Shown here piece by piece: positions 51,303-62,480 of a DNA stretch of 64,000 nt. Both the position numbers and the translations under genes were made by a program. Origin of the DNA: Mallotus nudiflorus (taxonomy: Eukaryota > Streptophyta > Magnoliopsida > Malpighiales > Euphorbiaceae); assembly GCA_947683625.1 (NCBI GenBank), contig CANTUR010000166.1, positions 7,085,001-7,149,000 on the forward strand, given 5' to 3'. The notes under the pieces were generated by a model. The model ran no database searches. It saw nothing but the letters and a program-made list of their open reading frames with translations, and was not told the DNA's origin. Within the stretch, counting starts at the first letter, position 1; each line of letters starts with the position of its first letter.

Positions 51303-51780
51303 TGACGTGGATAAGGAAGTATTGAAATTTATAGATGGATTAGATAAAATAGGCGTGCGAACTGAAGCTTTAAATGGACTGTTGTGATGACACTGATTGA
51401 TCAATGAGATCCATAAAATATGAAATTGAAACTGATTTAAAAAGTTATAATGGATGTGACATATTTCGTCTATACTATTCCATCTTCAGGTTCAAATTTC
51501 TTTGTTTAGGCCTTTAAATTGGACATTAAAGTTTATGTTTTTTTTTTTTGAAGTTTTTAGTCTTTTCCTTTTTTTTAGTTTTAGGATTTTTTCTCTAAAC
51601 ACTATTTATTTACCTCTTTGAGTTGTTTTGAGACGTTTTTTGATTAATTAAAAATAAATTATAGATGAAATTCTTCCAATTCCTCTAGTATTTTTTGAAT
51701 CAATAAGGTTTTGGTTTATTGTTTTTGAGTATTCTTAGAATCAACGAATTTAGTTCTTTCTTAAGGTTTTCGCTATATCA
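51303..51780 (+). repeat. 5' LTR of small gypsy element
   Basis: TGACGTGGATAAGG to CGCTATATCA, 478 bp. Its first ~85 bases are a copy of the 3' end of pol, as in the 3' LTR. Confidence 0.92.
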
Positions 51781-51782
51781 GG

Positions 51783-51794
51783 TGGTATCAAAGC
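51783..51794 (+). other. Primer-binding site (initiator tRNA-Met)
   Basis: TGGTATCAAAGC two bases after the 5' LTR, 11 of 12 matches to the usual TGGTATCAGAGC. Confidence 0.85.
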
Positions 51795-51809
51795 ATCCAT
51801 CTTGACAAC

Positions 51810-52790
51810 ATGTTGCCAAGGAGACAAGTGCATGAGATGTATGAACAAGACATGGAGCAAAGGGTCCAGGAGATGATTGACGAGCAAATGAATCAAGCGG
51901 TCGATAAGTTGACAGATAGATTGGCCACGATATTGGGTAATTAAAATAGAGTCCAAGGATATAATTATCAAGAACAGTTTGGTGATGATGAGGAGGTAGG
52001 GGACGAGTATGAAGATGAGGCTCTCACAGACAATCAACCTATCACAAATGATAATAATAGGCGTTGGGAAATGGGCATGCGAACTGAGATTCCAGAATTT
52101 CATGGCAGCCTTCAAGCTTAAGAATTCCTAGATTGGCTGTTGACGATTGAGGAGATTTTGGAATTTAAAGGGATGTCGGAAGACGAGCTTGTTCCTTTGG
52201 TTGCCACGAGATTAAGGGGTAGGGTTACTACGTGGTGGCAACAATCAAAATTGACTTGCACTAAATTGGGAAAGAGTAAAATCGCTACTTAGGAGAAGAT
52301 GAAGAAGCATATGTGATATACCTTTGTTCCATATAATTTCCAACGAGTGATGTACCAACGTCTGTAAAAGTTTGAGACAAGCTATGAGATCAGTGGATGA
52401 TCACATTACTGAATTTTATCAATTGATTGCAATGAATAAAATTTAGGAAACGGAGGATTAGTTGGTAGCAAGGGATATTGGGGATTTGAGGCCACAGCTG
52501 TAGGACACAATGTACTTGTTTGATCCTGTTTCAGTGTCTACAGCTCATTAGAAGGCTTTAGTGGTTGAGAGACAATCATAAAGAGCTACCAATCCGAACA
52601 CTTGGAGCAGTGGGGCTGGCAGTAATAGTGTTGCTGCTAATAATAGTGATGTCAATAAAGCAGCAAGTGGTAGTGGTGGCAGTGGTGTCGACGACAACAA
52701 CAGAGGCATGGGGCAACTTAATAGACCAGTAGGGGGCATAAAATTTTTTGGTTTTGGAGAGGTTAGCCATAGGCTATCTGAATGTAATAA
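51810..52790 (+). pseudogene. Gag of small gypsy element
   Basis: The ATG at 51810 opens MLPRRQVHEMYEQDMEQRVQ, followed by an acidic stretch, then TEIPEFHGSLQA, LDWLLTIEEILEFKGMSEDE and LVATRLRGRVTTWWQQSKLT, the conserved capsid region of plant Ty3/gypsy gag. A serine/glycine/asparagine-rich linker (52600-52720) leads to a zinc-knuckle remnant at 52737-52790 (KFFGFGEVSHRLSECNKP). There the His and last Cys remain, but both leading Cys positions read Phe, so it could not bind zinc. Several in-frame stops occur, for example after LATILGN. Confidence 0.85.
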
Positions 52791-53450
52791 ACCAAACGAC
52801 AAGGAAAAAGACCCTTTTCCTTGAGGCAGATGATTATATTAAGGAGGACCAGGAAATTGAGGATGATCCTATGTATGATGAGGATAAAACAGTTGAGCAA
52901 TTGCTTTTGGAAGGAGATGTAGGGATTGCCTTTGTCGTTAGGCGTTCTTGCTTGACCCCTAAGGCAAGGTCGGAGGAGGATTTGCTAAGGAGTAATATCT
53001 TTCAGTCTACTTGCACTATTAAAGATAAGGTATGCTGCTTTGCCATTGATGGAGGGAGTTGTGAGAATCTAGTGTCTGTTGACGCTATCCAAAAACTAGA
53101 CATATCGATTGAAAGTCATCCTAAACCCTATAAACTAGCTTAATTAAAGAAGGGTGGGGAAGTTGTAGTTTCTAAGAGAGCTTTGGTGTCATTCTCCATT
53201 GGCAAAAAATATAAAGATATTGTATGGTGTGATGTGGTGGCTATGGATGCCTTTTATTTGTTGTTAGGAAGGTCGTGGCAGTATGATAGGGACGTGATGC
53301 ATATTGGGAGAACCAATACTTATAGCTTTGTCTTTAATAGGGTTAAAATTGTGATGTTGCCTAAACAAGTGGATATACCTAAACCAGCCAGTGGAACTAG
53401 TACTCTGTTGTCTTTGGCTTAATTCGATGAGGAACAACAAGAGTCAGACA
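52791..53450 (+). pseudogene. Protease region of small gypsy element
   Basis: NIFQSTCTIKDKVCCFAIDG (52999-53058) leads into the active-site block IDGGSCENLVS, followed by VVSKRALVSFSIGKKYKDI, VWCDVVAMDAFYLLLGRSW and HIGRTNTYSFVFNRVKIVML, the standard flap and C-terminal order for this family. A stop after YKLA (53141-53143) breaks the frame. Confidence 0.85.
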
Positions 53451-53458
53451 TAGGGTAT

Positions 53459-54990
53459 ATGATGTTAGGAAAGGAGGTGGTTGAGCCCATTACAGTCCCA
53501 AAAGTTATGGTTCCATTGATTATAAAATTTAATGACTTATTTCCTGATGAACTTCCTTATGGTTTGCCCCCACTCCACAACATTCAGCATCATATTGACT
53601 TGGTGCCTAGAGCGGCGTTGCCAAACAGACCACATTACAGGATGAGTCCTAGTGAGCATGAGGAGTTACGTTAACAGGTGGAGGAGCTACTTGTTAAAGG
53701 TCACATTAAGGAAAGCATGAGCTTTTGTGTTGTTCCTGCCCTTTTGACGCCTAAGAAAGATAGGTATTAGCGCATGTGTATGGATAGTCGAGCCATCAAT
53801 AAGATCACTGTAAGGTATAGATTTTCTATCCCACATCTGGATGATTTGCTTGATCAGTTTAGTGGTGCAACTATTTTTACGAAACTTGATTTAAAGAGTG
53901 GATATTATCAAATACATGTTCTGCTTGAGGATGAGTGGAAAATAACATTTAAGACTAGGGAATGGTTGTATGAGTGGCTTATGATGGCCTTCGGCTTGTC
54001 GAATGCCCTTAGTACCTTTATGCATATTATGAACCAATTGTTGAGGCCTGTCATTGGTAGGTTTATTGTGGTCTACTTTGATGATATCTTGATTTATAGT
54101 GCTAATCATAATGAGCATTTACAACATGTTCAAGAGGTTTTTAGTGTATTGCGCAAGGAATAGTTCTATGTTGCCTTAAAAAAATGTGTCTTTATGTCCT
54201 CCAAGGTACTATTTTTTAGGTATATGATTTCTGCAACAGGTTTAGAAGTGTATGAAATTAAAGTGGCGATGGTAAGAGAATGGCCCATACCAACTTCTTT
54301 AACAAAACTAAGGAGTTTTCATGGTTTAGCCTCATTTTATTGGTGTTTCATTATAAATTTTAGCACTATAATGGCTCCATTACAAATTGCTTGAAGGGTA
54401 GTTGGTTTGAGTGGACGGAAGCAGCAGAGGTAGCCTTCAATGTCATTAAGGAACACCTTACAATAACCCCAATCTTAGTGTTGCCAAGTTTCTCATAAGC
54501 TTTTGAGCTTCATATTGACGCCTCTAAGGTTGGGATTGGTTCTGTCCTAAGTCAAAATAACCAGCTTGTGGCATTTTATAGTGAGAAGTTATCTGATTCC
54601 CAACTCAATTACAATAGTATGACATTGAGTTTTATGCAGTAGTGCAAATAGTACGACATTGGCGACATTACCTATTTCATAGAGAATTTATCTTGTAGAC
54701 TAACCATGATTCTTTGAAGCATTTGCACCAGCAGGATAAAGTTTCACCTTGCCATGCTAGGTGGGTCACCTATCTTGAACGTTTCACTTTTATGGTGAAG
54801 CATAAATCTGGCATTACAAACAAAGAAGTTGATGCTTTGAGCAGACAAAATAATTTATTGATGACTATGCGAGTTGAGATGCCCGAATTTAATTCTTTTA
54901 AGGATTTACTTGCTATTGATCCTTACTTTTCTGTAGTGTTACAAGATGTACAGGTAGGGAAGAGGACATAATTTATGCTGCAATATGGGT
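53459..54990 (+). pseudogene. Reverse transcriptase and RNase H of small gypsy element
   Basis: Blocks: FNDLFPDELPYGLPPL and HHIDLVPRAALPN (53527-53626); DSRAINKITVRYRFSIPHLD (53783-53842); TKLDLKSGYYQI; and the intact catalytic YFDDILIYS (54074-54100). The RNase H part (54420-54960) has FELHIDASKVGIGSVL and LTNHDSLK-like sequence near 54700, then VKHKSGITNKEVDALSRQNN (54794-54853). In-frame stops lie at about 53672, 53768, 54161 and 54392. The polymerase active site is preserved, but the chain cannot be translated through. Confidence 0.9.
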
Positions 54991-55029
54991 TTTTATTTTA
55001 GGGAACTCAATTATGCATACTAGATTGCA

Positions 55030-56216
55030 GCCTACACCCACAGATCATTAAAGAGTTACATGGTGAGGGACATATGGGTAGAGACAAAATGTTGCAACTA
55101 ATTTGAGCTTCATATTTCTAGCCTTCAGTTCGCAAGGAGGTTGAGAGATGTAGAATTTGCCAGGTTTCAAAAGGAATAGCCACGAATGCAAGATTGTACA
55201 TGCCTCTCCCAGTTCCTTCTCAACCTTGGACTAATATTAGTATGGACTTTGTGTTAGAATTGCCACGTACTCAGCGAGGTAATGATTTCATCTTTATTAT
55301 TGTTGATAGATTTTCTAAGATGGTTCATTTTATTCCTTGCAAGAAGACTACAGACGTAGTAACTATGACCCAACTGTTCTTTTGGGATGTGTATCATCTG
55401 CACGGGTTGCCTACATCTATTGTCTTTGACAGAGATACTCGTTTCCTTAGTCATTTTTAGCACAGCCTGTGGAAGATGATCAATACTCATCTGAATTTTA
55501 GCAGTGCCTATCATCCTTAAATAGATGGGCAAATTGAAGTGGTGAATAGGTCCTTGGGCAACTTGCTGCATTGTCTAGTGGGGGATCATATGAAGGGTTG
55601 GGATCAGAAATTATGTCAAGCAGAATTCACCTATAACCATGCTATTAATTGAAGCATAGGATTTAGTCCTTTCCAGGTTGTTTACTCCATTTAGCCAAGG
55701 GGTCCTCTTGACTTGATGCCCTTACCTAACAAAACAAGGGTCTAAGGGAAAGCAGTAGATTTTGTTTCGAGTTTGCAGGATGTACACAAGATAGTCTTTG
55801 ATAATCTGTCTACTACTAATTCTTAGTACAAACAACTTGCAAACCAAAAATGCAGACCTTTGGAGTTCGAGGTAGGTGATTTTGCGTGGGTAGTCCTGAT
55901 AAAAGATTGCTTGCCAGTAGGGGAGTACAACAAGCTATCTACTGGGAAGATTAGTCCAGTTGAAGTAGTAGAGAAGATCAATTCCAATGCTTATCATCTG
56001 AAGTTGCCTAGCTATGTCTGCACTGCATATGTGTTTAATGTTAAGCATTTAATTCCCTTCTTTAGCGATTCTTTTAATGATGATGTTGTGTTCAATTTGA
56101 GGCCAAATTTTCTGTCACCTAAGGGGAATGATGTGGATGAGACAGTATTGAAATTTATGGATGGATTTGACAAAGTGGGTGTGCACATTGAGGCTTCAAA
56201 TGGACGATTGTGGTGA
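55030..56216 (+). pseudogene. Integrase of small gypsy element, running into the 3' LTR
   Basis: Zinc-binding part HGEGHMGRDKM then CRICQVSKG (55060-55180). Catalytic core: first Asp in ISMDFVLELPRTQRGNDFIF (55236-55295), second Asp in TSIVFDRDTRFLSHF (55414-55458), and the Glu in GQIEVVNRSLGNLLH (55529-55573), so all three acidic residues are present. C-terminal tail: FEVGDFAWVVLIKD (55866-55907) and VFNVKHLIPFFSDS (56032-56073). The final frame (55860-56216) stops 88 bases inside the 3' LTR, so the last 29 codons are LTR sequence. Stops after SHF, AYHP and HAIN break the core. Confidence 0.9.
56121..56128 (+). other. Polypurine tract of small gypsy element
   Basis: AAGGGGAA directly before the 3' LTR start TGATGTGG. 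It lies inside the integrase reading frame. Confidence 0.85.
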
Positions 56217-56604
56217 CACCAATTGACCCATAAGGCTTATAATATATCAAATCGAAGCTGACTTAGAGGGTTATAACAAGTGCTACACACTTTGTTTATA
56301 GCAACCCATCTTCAGGCTCAAATTCTTTTATTTAGGCCCTTGAATTTAACATTAAAGTTTATGTTCCTTTTTTTGGAGTTTTTAGTCTTTTCCTTTTTTT
56401 GGTTTTAGAGTTTTTTCCCTAAACACTATTTATTTGCCTCTTTGAGTTATTTGGAGATAGTTTTTTGTTAAGTAAAAATAAATTACATATGAAATTCTTC
56501 TAATTCTTCTAGTATTCTTTAAATCAATAGGGTTTTGGTTTATTATTTTTGGATAGTCTTAGAATCAACGAATTCAATTATTTCTTAAGGCTTATGCTAC
56601 ATCA
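56129..56604 (+). repeat. 3' LTR of small gypsy element
   Basis: TGATGTGGATGAG to TGCTACATCA, 476 bp, followed by AATAG. Its last 85 bases are included in the later 261-bp tandem duplication. Confidence 0.92.
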
Positions 56605-57041
56605 AATAGTAATATGGCTACTGTTCTACAACAGAATATTAGTTCTCGCACTTTGAAAAATCACTAAACATGAAGGTGGAATCACACTTCTCCAAAGAAT
56701 GGGAATTGGAAATGCATTCTTCATTCTTGCAATGGTAGTAGTTGGAGTGGTCAAGAGGTACAGAAGGGCTATAGTCATTTTAAATCAACAAGGTTTTGGT
56801 TTATTATTTTCAAGTATTCTTAGAATTAATGAACTCAATTTTTTCTTAAGGCTTCTGCTACATCAAATAGCAATATGGCTACCATTCTACGATAAAATAT
56901 TAGTTCCCGCACTTTAAAAACTCACTAAACATGAAGGTAGAATCACACTTCTCTAAAGAATGGGAATTGGAAATGCATTCTCCATTCTAGCAATGGTAGT
57001 AGCTAGAGTGGTTGAGAGATATAGAAGAGCTATAGCCATTT
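56520..57041 (+). repeat. 261-bp tandem duplication across LTR end and NPF exon
   Basis: 56520-56780 is repeated at 56781-57041 with about a dozen differences. Each unit has the last ~85 bases of the 3' LTR, the AATAG-derived junction and the NPF codons for a region such as GITLLQRMGIGNAFFILAMV. The duplication must be later than the retrotransposon insertion. Confidence 0.93.
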
Positions 57042-57460
57042 CGAACCTTAGTGCACTAATGTTAGTCATGTGGCTAGCTTCTCAACTTGTGGTAATGGGG
57101 CTGTGTAAAGCGTTCAATATCATTGGATAAATAGAATTTTATAATAGGGAGTTCCTTGACCATATGAGAAGTATAGGCAATGTTATTTTATGTGGCTCGA
57201 TTGCTGGTTTGAGCTACTTTAACTCAATGATAACTTTTATTATGCATAAAGTGACTCGAACTTGATACCACCCTAACTAGTTGACCAACAATCTAAATGC
57301 TAGAAAATTGGATTATTTTTACTACCTTACAACAGGAATGGGGATTTTGAACTTTTTCTATTTTCTAATTGTTGCAAATAGGTATGAATACAAAAGTGCA
57401 CAACTAATTATAGCTGGTAAGTCTTACCATGATGTGGAGTTAAGCTAGAGCAAAAAAATT
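56605..57460 (+). pseudogene. NPF2-like transporter pseudogene, 3' part
   Basis: Continuation of the last NPF exon beyond the gypsy element. The second duplication unit gives IAIWLPFYDKILVPAL, GIGNAFSILAMVVARVVERY, then LMLVMWLASQLVVMGLCKAF, EFYNREFLDHMRSIGNVILC and LDYFYYLTTGMGILNFFYFL, the last helices of the transporter. It ends near 57460 after VANRYEYKSA. Stops (after LVPAL, NIIG and VTRT) and the inserted extra unit add to the inactivating changes. Outside the duplication the residue order matches a full NPF C-terminal domain. Confidence 0.92.
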
Positions 57461-58128
57461 GGAAGCTAAGTGAAAATAACGTCATATAGCAATAATTATA
57501 TATGTTTGTAGAGAGGGCATATAAAAGCTATTGAGGTAGTGGCTAATTTTATATAAAAGACACACATTATGAGAATTTTGCTCCTTATACTATTTCTTTA
57601 GCTTCTTAAATCATCTTCAATCTAAAACTTCAAAATGCAATAAATTTTATTTTAAAATGAATTTGTTACAATAAATTTACTTCAATCTATTATTTTATTT
57701 TCAATTTCAAAAAGAATATATATTCCTATTAAATACTAATATTATATTACTTATACATTTTATATTTTACATATTACACTTATAATTTATTCAATACTTA
57801 TCATATATACTCATATATTTATTTATAATATAATTTATTATTTGAATATATTTTAAAAATAAATAATATATGAATAAAATAAATAATATTATAGACACTG
57901 GTTCGATCGGCTCGTATTAGGGGGCGAACTGTAGATATTTGGTTTGATCGACCCATAATGAATCCCAATGATGAGAATAGGTGAAGCTTGAATGCAATAA
58001 AAGCTCGAAACATCTTTGAAAATGGACTTAAAAGCTCAGTTTTTGCCTTTAAGAGCTCAAGCCCATTCTAGCCAAAATGTCCAATTCTGGGTGAGCGCCA
58101 ATGAGGTGATGCTTAAACTGTAATGACT
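57461..58128. other. Intergenic AT-rich stretch
   Basis: No gene recognised between the NPF pseudogene and LTR copy D. Confidence 0.6.
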
Positions 58129-58320
58129 CGATATTTTAAATAAAATATAATTATTTTGAGATATGTAATATTAATAAAATTTAAATTTTATTTATATATT
58201 ATCATTATTTTTGTATATTATTCATTTATTTTATTCTAAATATTTTATTTACGTAAAATAATTAATTTGTGAGTTTTATTATTTAAAGTATTTAAAATCA
58301 ATTTCATTGCTAATATTTTT

Positions 58321-58348
58321 AATAGTATTATTATTATTATTATTGTTA

Positions 58349-58410
<62 letters not shown>

Positions 58411-58412
58411 TT
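58321..58412. repeat. (ATT)n microsatellite
   Basis: About 90 bases of ATT/GTT repeats in the U3 part of LTR copy D. Confidence 0.95.
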
Positions 58413-58587
58413 CATTATTTTTAGTGTGTATATGTATCATGCATGTGTGTTATTTTTATTGTTATTGTTATTATTATTATTATTAATTGTTATTATCTTC
58501 ATTATTAATGCATGTGATGTGCATGTGTTGTATGTGTATTTGTGTTAGTGTGTGTGTGTGTATATATATATACACACACATTAACTC

Positions 58588-58593
<6 letters not shown>

Positions 58594-58655
<62 letters not shown>
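58594..58655. repeat. (TA)n microsatellite in LTR D
   Basis: About 60 bases of TA repeat just upstream of the leader, the same position as the TA tract in copy C. Confidence 0.95.
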
Positions 58656-58658
<3 letters not shown>

Positions 58659-60263
58659 AATAATAAAAAAATTGGTCAAGCTTAAACGGGTCAATCCCCC
58701 TTCTTCATCATTTTTTGTTATTTTCTTTCTCCCTTCTTCCTGTCAAAGAAACACAACACCACCCCCATGCCACCAAAGGTGCCACCATCAGCCACCCCTT
58801 GCCTCCATCACTTCCCCATCTTCTCTTCCTTCTTATGTCACCATCGGTGTGCCTCTGTTGCCGGGAGGAGGAACAGAACAACAGCAGCACTACGAGGCTC
58901 CATGGATGCCGATAGTTTTTCCAACCACCAAAGCTCACCATTTCAGTCTCTTTTGAATGCTCTAGCTTTAGTGAAGCTAGTTCCAAGCTTGGTTTGAGCT
59001 TGAATCATCTCATTTATGAGTTATCATCAATTTAAGTTTATGTCTAATTGGGGTTTTGATTTTTTTAAGTTGATTATGTTTGATCCATGGATTTTTACTT
59101 TGATAATGTTGAAGTATGTAGCTTAATCCTCCTAAAAATATTTGTTGTATATTTTTTGAATTACTTTGAATAATGGGTATTTTTTAATATTTTAATATTA
59201 AAAAAATTAATTTTTGTTAATTAATTATTTTAGGTGGAAATTTGGTTAAATTAGTGTTAATAATTTTAGTTAGTAATTTTAGTATTGATAAAATAATTTT
59301 TGGTTATTTTATATAATTTTTGGGAATATTTTTAGTATTATGTGATTTTTGATATATAGTTTAATTGTGTGTTTTTATTGAAAATATAGTTAAATAATAT
59401 ATTTTAAATGACTTTAGAATTTTATAGGGTATTAAAATAATTTTTACGAATTATTTACTATTTTTAACTAATTAATACTAATTTTCAAAAATTATATTCA
59501 AATATTAAATTATTTACTATTTTTGTGATTAAATGGGTTTTTAACTATTTTTATAATATATTTAAACTATTTTAGTAATTAAATGTGAATTTTACTATTT
59601 TATGTTAAATTATTGAAAAATTGGATTTTTTTTATTTATATTATATTATTATTTGAGATTTTTATTTAATTGTTGTGAAAATAATTATATTATTGTTTTG
59701 ATGTTTAAATAAATTATATTGTGGCATTTTAATTATTTTAAGGATGTTTAATGATTTTATTATATTATTATTATATTATTAAATATTTATTTTTGTTGCG
59801 AATTATGAACCTCGGTTGGAAATTTGTGTAGTTTGGGGTCCCAACTTGACGTGTTGAGCTACTGTGATTTAGAAATGCATTTTCTTGTAGGATCGACTCT
59901 ATTTTTTAGTAAAGAGATGTCCATTTTATAGAGGAGGTTCTGCCGATTTTTTAATAGAATTCTCATAAAACGTGACATCAGATTGATCATGAGTTTTTGT
60001 GTGTTGACTAAGTTTTGAATCCTTAGATCGAGTCTTTCTTTAGGATTCTTAGAAGTATGAGTTAAAAATTTATTCTGATAATATTATATTTATTTTCTAG
60101 TTGCATTGAGACCAAGGTCTATCGGACCAAACCTGTTGAGTTTGTTTTGAGGAGCGCAAACTAGTGAGTTATTATTTTATATATACATTACATGTACATG
60201 GATGATTATGAGTTTAAACATGAATTATTTCATTAAATGATTCATTATATTTTTGGTATACTT

Positions 60264-60398
60264 TTAGTATATTTTGCATATGCATGACATATATATGTTA
60301 GTATGTTTTTAGTATATTTTGCATATATGTGACATATATATGTTAGTATGTTTTTAATAAATTTTGCATATATGTGACATATATATGTTAGTATGTTT
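60264..60398. repeat. Three 45-bp tandem units in LTR D
   Basis: Units built around GCATATATGTGACATATATA and TGTTAGTATGTT. The copies differ by a few bases. The minus-strand ORF at 60245-60496 comes from this array. Confidence 0.9.
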
Positions 60399-60492
60399 TG
60401 GTATATATTCAGTATATTTTGACTTATACTCGGCATATATTTTTTTAAAATGCATTTAGTATATTTTTGGTCGGCATATATATTTTTAAAAT

Positions 60493-60801
60493 GCATTTAG
60501 TATATTTTTGGTATATAAGTGATATATTATTTTTAAATGAATGCCATTACGTTTTAAATGATGCATTTTATTATTTCCAATGTGTGTGTGTGTGTGTGTG
60601 CATTTAGTATATTTTTGGTAAATAAGTGGTATATTATTTTTAAATGAATGCCATTATGTTTTAAATGATGCATTTTATTATTTCCAAAGTGTGTGTGTGC
60701 ATTTAGTATATTTTTAGTATATAAGTGGTATATTATTTTTAAATGAATGCCATTACATTTTAAATGATGCATTTTATTATTTTCAAAGTATGTGTGTGTG
60801 T
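60493..60801. repeat. Three ~100-bp tandem units in LTR D
   Basis: Units start CATTTAGTATATTTTTGGTA, contain AATGAATGCCATTA and end with (GT)n. Unit lengths are about 108, 98 and 103 because the GT run varies. Confidence 0.9.
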
Positions 60802-60957
60802 GATTTTATATGAAGGTTATCAATAGAATGTGTTACCTAGTGGGCTGAACTAGGACTATGTACGTATCGGTTTGTTAGACTTTGGGGTCGATATTATGAA
60901 ATTATTTGAGGTGAAATTTTGATTATTTTGATTATGAGGAATTGCAATAAGTGAGTA

Positions 60958-61007
60958 GTGTGATTGCAGGGAGCTCAATTGACCTAGTGTCTCGAGGCTA
61001 ATCACAC
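60958..61007. other. Conserved hairpin in LTR copy D
   Basis: GTGTGATTG and TAATCACAC, 8 of 9 pairs, span 50 bases. A neighbouring unit with AGACT/AGTCT arms follows at 61016-61061. Confidence 0.6.
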
Positions 61008-61187
61008 TGACAGTAAGACTACTAGAGTTCAGTTGACTTAGCATCTCGGGACCAGTCTACTGTCCAAAATGGTATAAGAGAATTACTTTGGAATTAAGTG
61101 AACTTGTATGGCTAGTGAGATATTTTGATTGAGGTTGCAAATATTTAGGGTTCTGTTTGATCATTCACTTAAATAATTGTTTTATGC

Positions 61188-61225
<38 letters not shown>

Positions 61226-61681
61226 TGATGATTGAATGCATATGAAATTAGGAGGTGCATGTATATATATTATAATAATTCACTCAGTGAGGTCTGACCC
61301 CCTCTTAACTATTTTTTTCAGGAGAGTCTTCTTCGTCAAACCATACTAGTAGTGCTTTACACCGATCTTCTTCTGCCCCGACTATTTTATGTAAACTTTA
61401 TATTTGAATTGTTATTCTATTCTAGAAAATTGCAGTAGTAGTGTTGTTGTATCAATAATGTGTTATTTTGATGTTGAGATTTGTATTAAACTATTGTATG
61501 AATTTTTTATTTATGAAATGATATTTAAATATTTATTTTATATCAATTTTAATTTTAATTCTGGAGTATTTTTATTTATTTATTGCATGTATATTATTTT
61601 TAAGGCTTGCTACGCGTTTTGGATTCGAAAGAATTTTCATTCCCTAGCGCCGGTCATAACTCCTGGTTTTGGATCATGAAA

Positions 61682-62480
61682 CTAACAATAAGGCATCGCC
61701 TTATTTAAGAGGCAACGCCTTTTCACTAGCCATTTGCATTTGCATTAAATGCAGAAGTGACAATGATGGCATGTGGGTGGGCCCTATACCCATATAGGCT
61801 TGAGAGTTGTGTGAAAATGAGACTTTTAGGTGAAAAAATTAAGGAAAAAAGGAAAGTAATGATGGGGAATGAAAAGTAGATGTATTGTCTAAACATAAGG
61901 GCTTAAAAAGGAAATATTGGAGAGAGAAAAGTGAAGTTTTAGCAACCATTAGCAACTAAGGAAGCTGAAGGAAAAAAAAAGCTTTGAAAAAGAAAAAAAA
62001 AGTTTTTGGGAAGAAAAGGAAAAGGCTAGCTTGAAAATCCATTTTTTTTAAGAAAGAAAGAGAGGATCTTGTATTTAAGTGAAGCTTTGGATCAAAATAA
62101 CTTCTAAGGGCCAATTATTTTTGAAAAGCAAGCCTATAGAGTAGTAAGAAGCTTTATATTAGTTCATTAAGCTCTAGTTTTTACATAAGTTTTTTGTTAT
62201 TTACTTGTTTGCTTTAGTTTTATTGCTTATTTTAGATACTATGTCTATAACATAATGTTTTATACTTCTAAGTATTAATGTAAGTGTAAAGTTGTTTATA
62301 TCTGTGATTTGATTAACTTAGAGGTCAAGGAGCTTGATTAAATAACTTTTGCACTTAATCCCTCTAAGTTGAGGTGATATGAAATCGCCTCTATGCCAAT
62401 GAGGTGTCACCACATCAACAGAGCCTAGCACTTTAGCTTTTGACCTTAAGTCTATTTTTACATGATTAATATGTCTTCAC
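61682..62480. other. Unassigned non-coding stretch
   Basis: No gene or repeat family recognised. A small inverted motif AAGGCATCGCCTT lies at 61689-61701, and purine-rich runs at 61835-62070. Confidence 0.5.

Larger units (their letters stand above)
51303..56604 (+). mobile_element. Small Ty3/gypsy retrotransposon in NPF exon
   Basis: 5302 bp with 478- and 476-bp LTRs, a tRNA-Met type PBS, gag, protease, RT, RNase H, integrase and PPT in plus orientation, and an exact AATAG duplication. The gene order PR-RT-RH-IN is Ty3/gypsy. Small size, short LTRs, the tRNA-Met primer and the gag and integrase tail style suggest a chromovirus of the Reina or Galadriel kind (judgement; no chromodomain could be confirmed). 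Many stops make it non-functional. Removing it and one AATAG restores the NPF reading frame. Confidence 0.95.
58129..61681 (+). mobile_element. Solo LTR, copy D (about 3.55 kb)
   Basis: Begins TGTAATGACTCG and ends near GGATCATGAAA, decayed from GGGTCATGACA. It shares with copy C the CCTCGGTTGG block (59810), the GTAGGATCGACTCTATTTTTTA block (59887), the TTGCATTGAGACC block (60101), the CTAGTGGG block (60837), the hairpin at 60958 and the CACTCAGTGAGGTCTGAC block (61282). Flanks TAAAC and CTAAC do not form a clean TSD. The leader (58690-58990) is GC-rich with CCACC-type repeats. The ORFs there (58672-58956, 58767-58997) have no domain and are not credited. Confidence 0.8.

Noticed and set aside
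58672..58997. Overlapping ORFs in the leader of LTR copy D
   Set aside because: Pro/Ser/His-rich composition follows from CCA/CCT repeats. Several frames are open at once, with no conserved product.
60245..60496. 83-residue minus-strand ORF with repeated YAKYTKNILTYICH units
   Set aside because: Translation of the 45-bp tandem array, not a repeat protein.
60493..60801. Regularly spaced repeats as a possible CRISPR-like array
   Set aside because: Units are ~100 bp with no unique spacers and end in (GT)n. They are ordinary tandem repeats in plant DNA.
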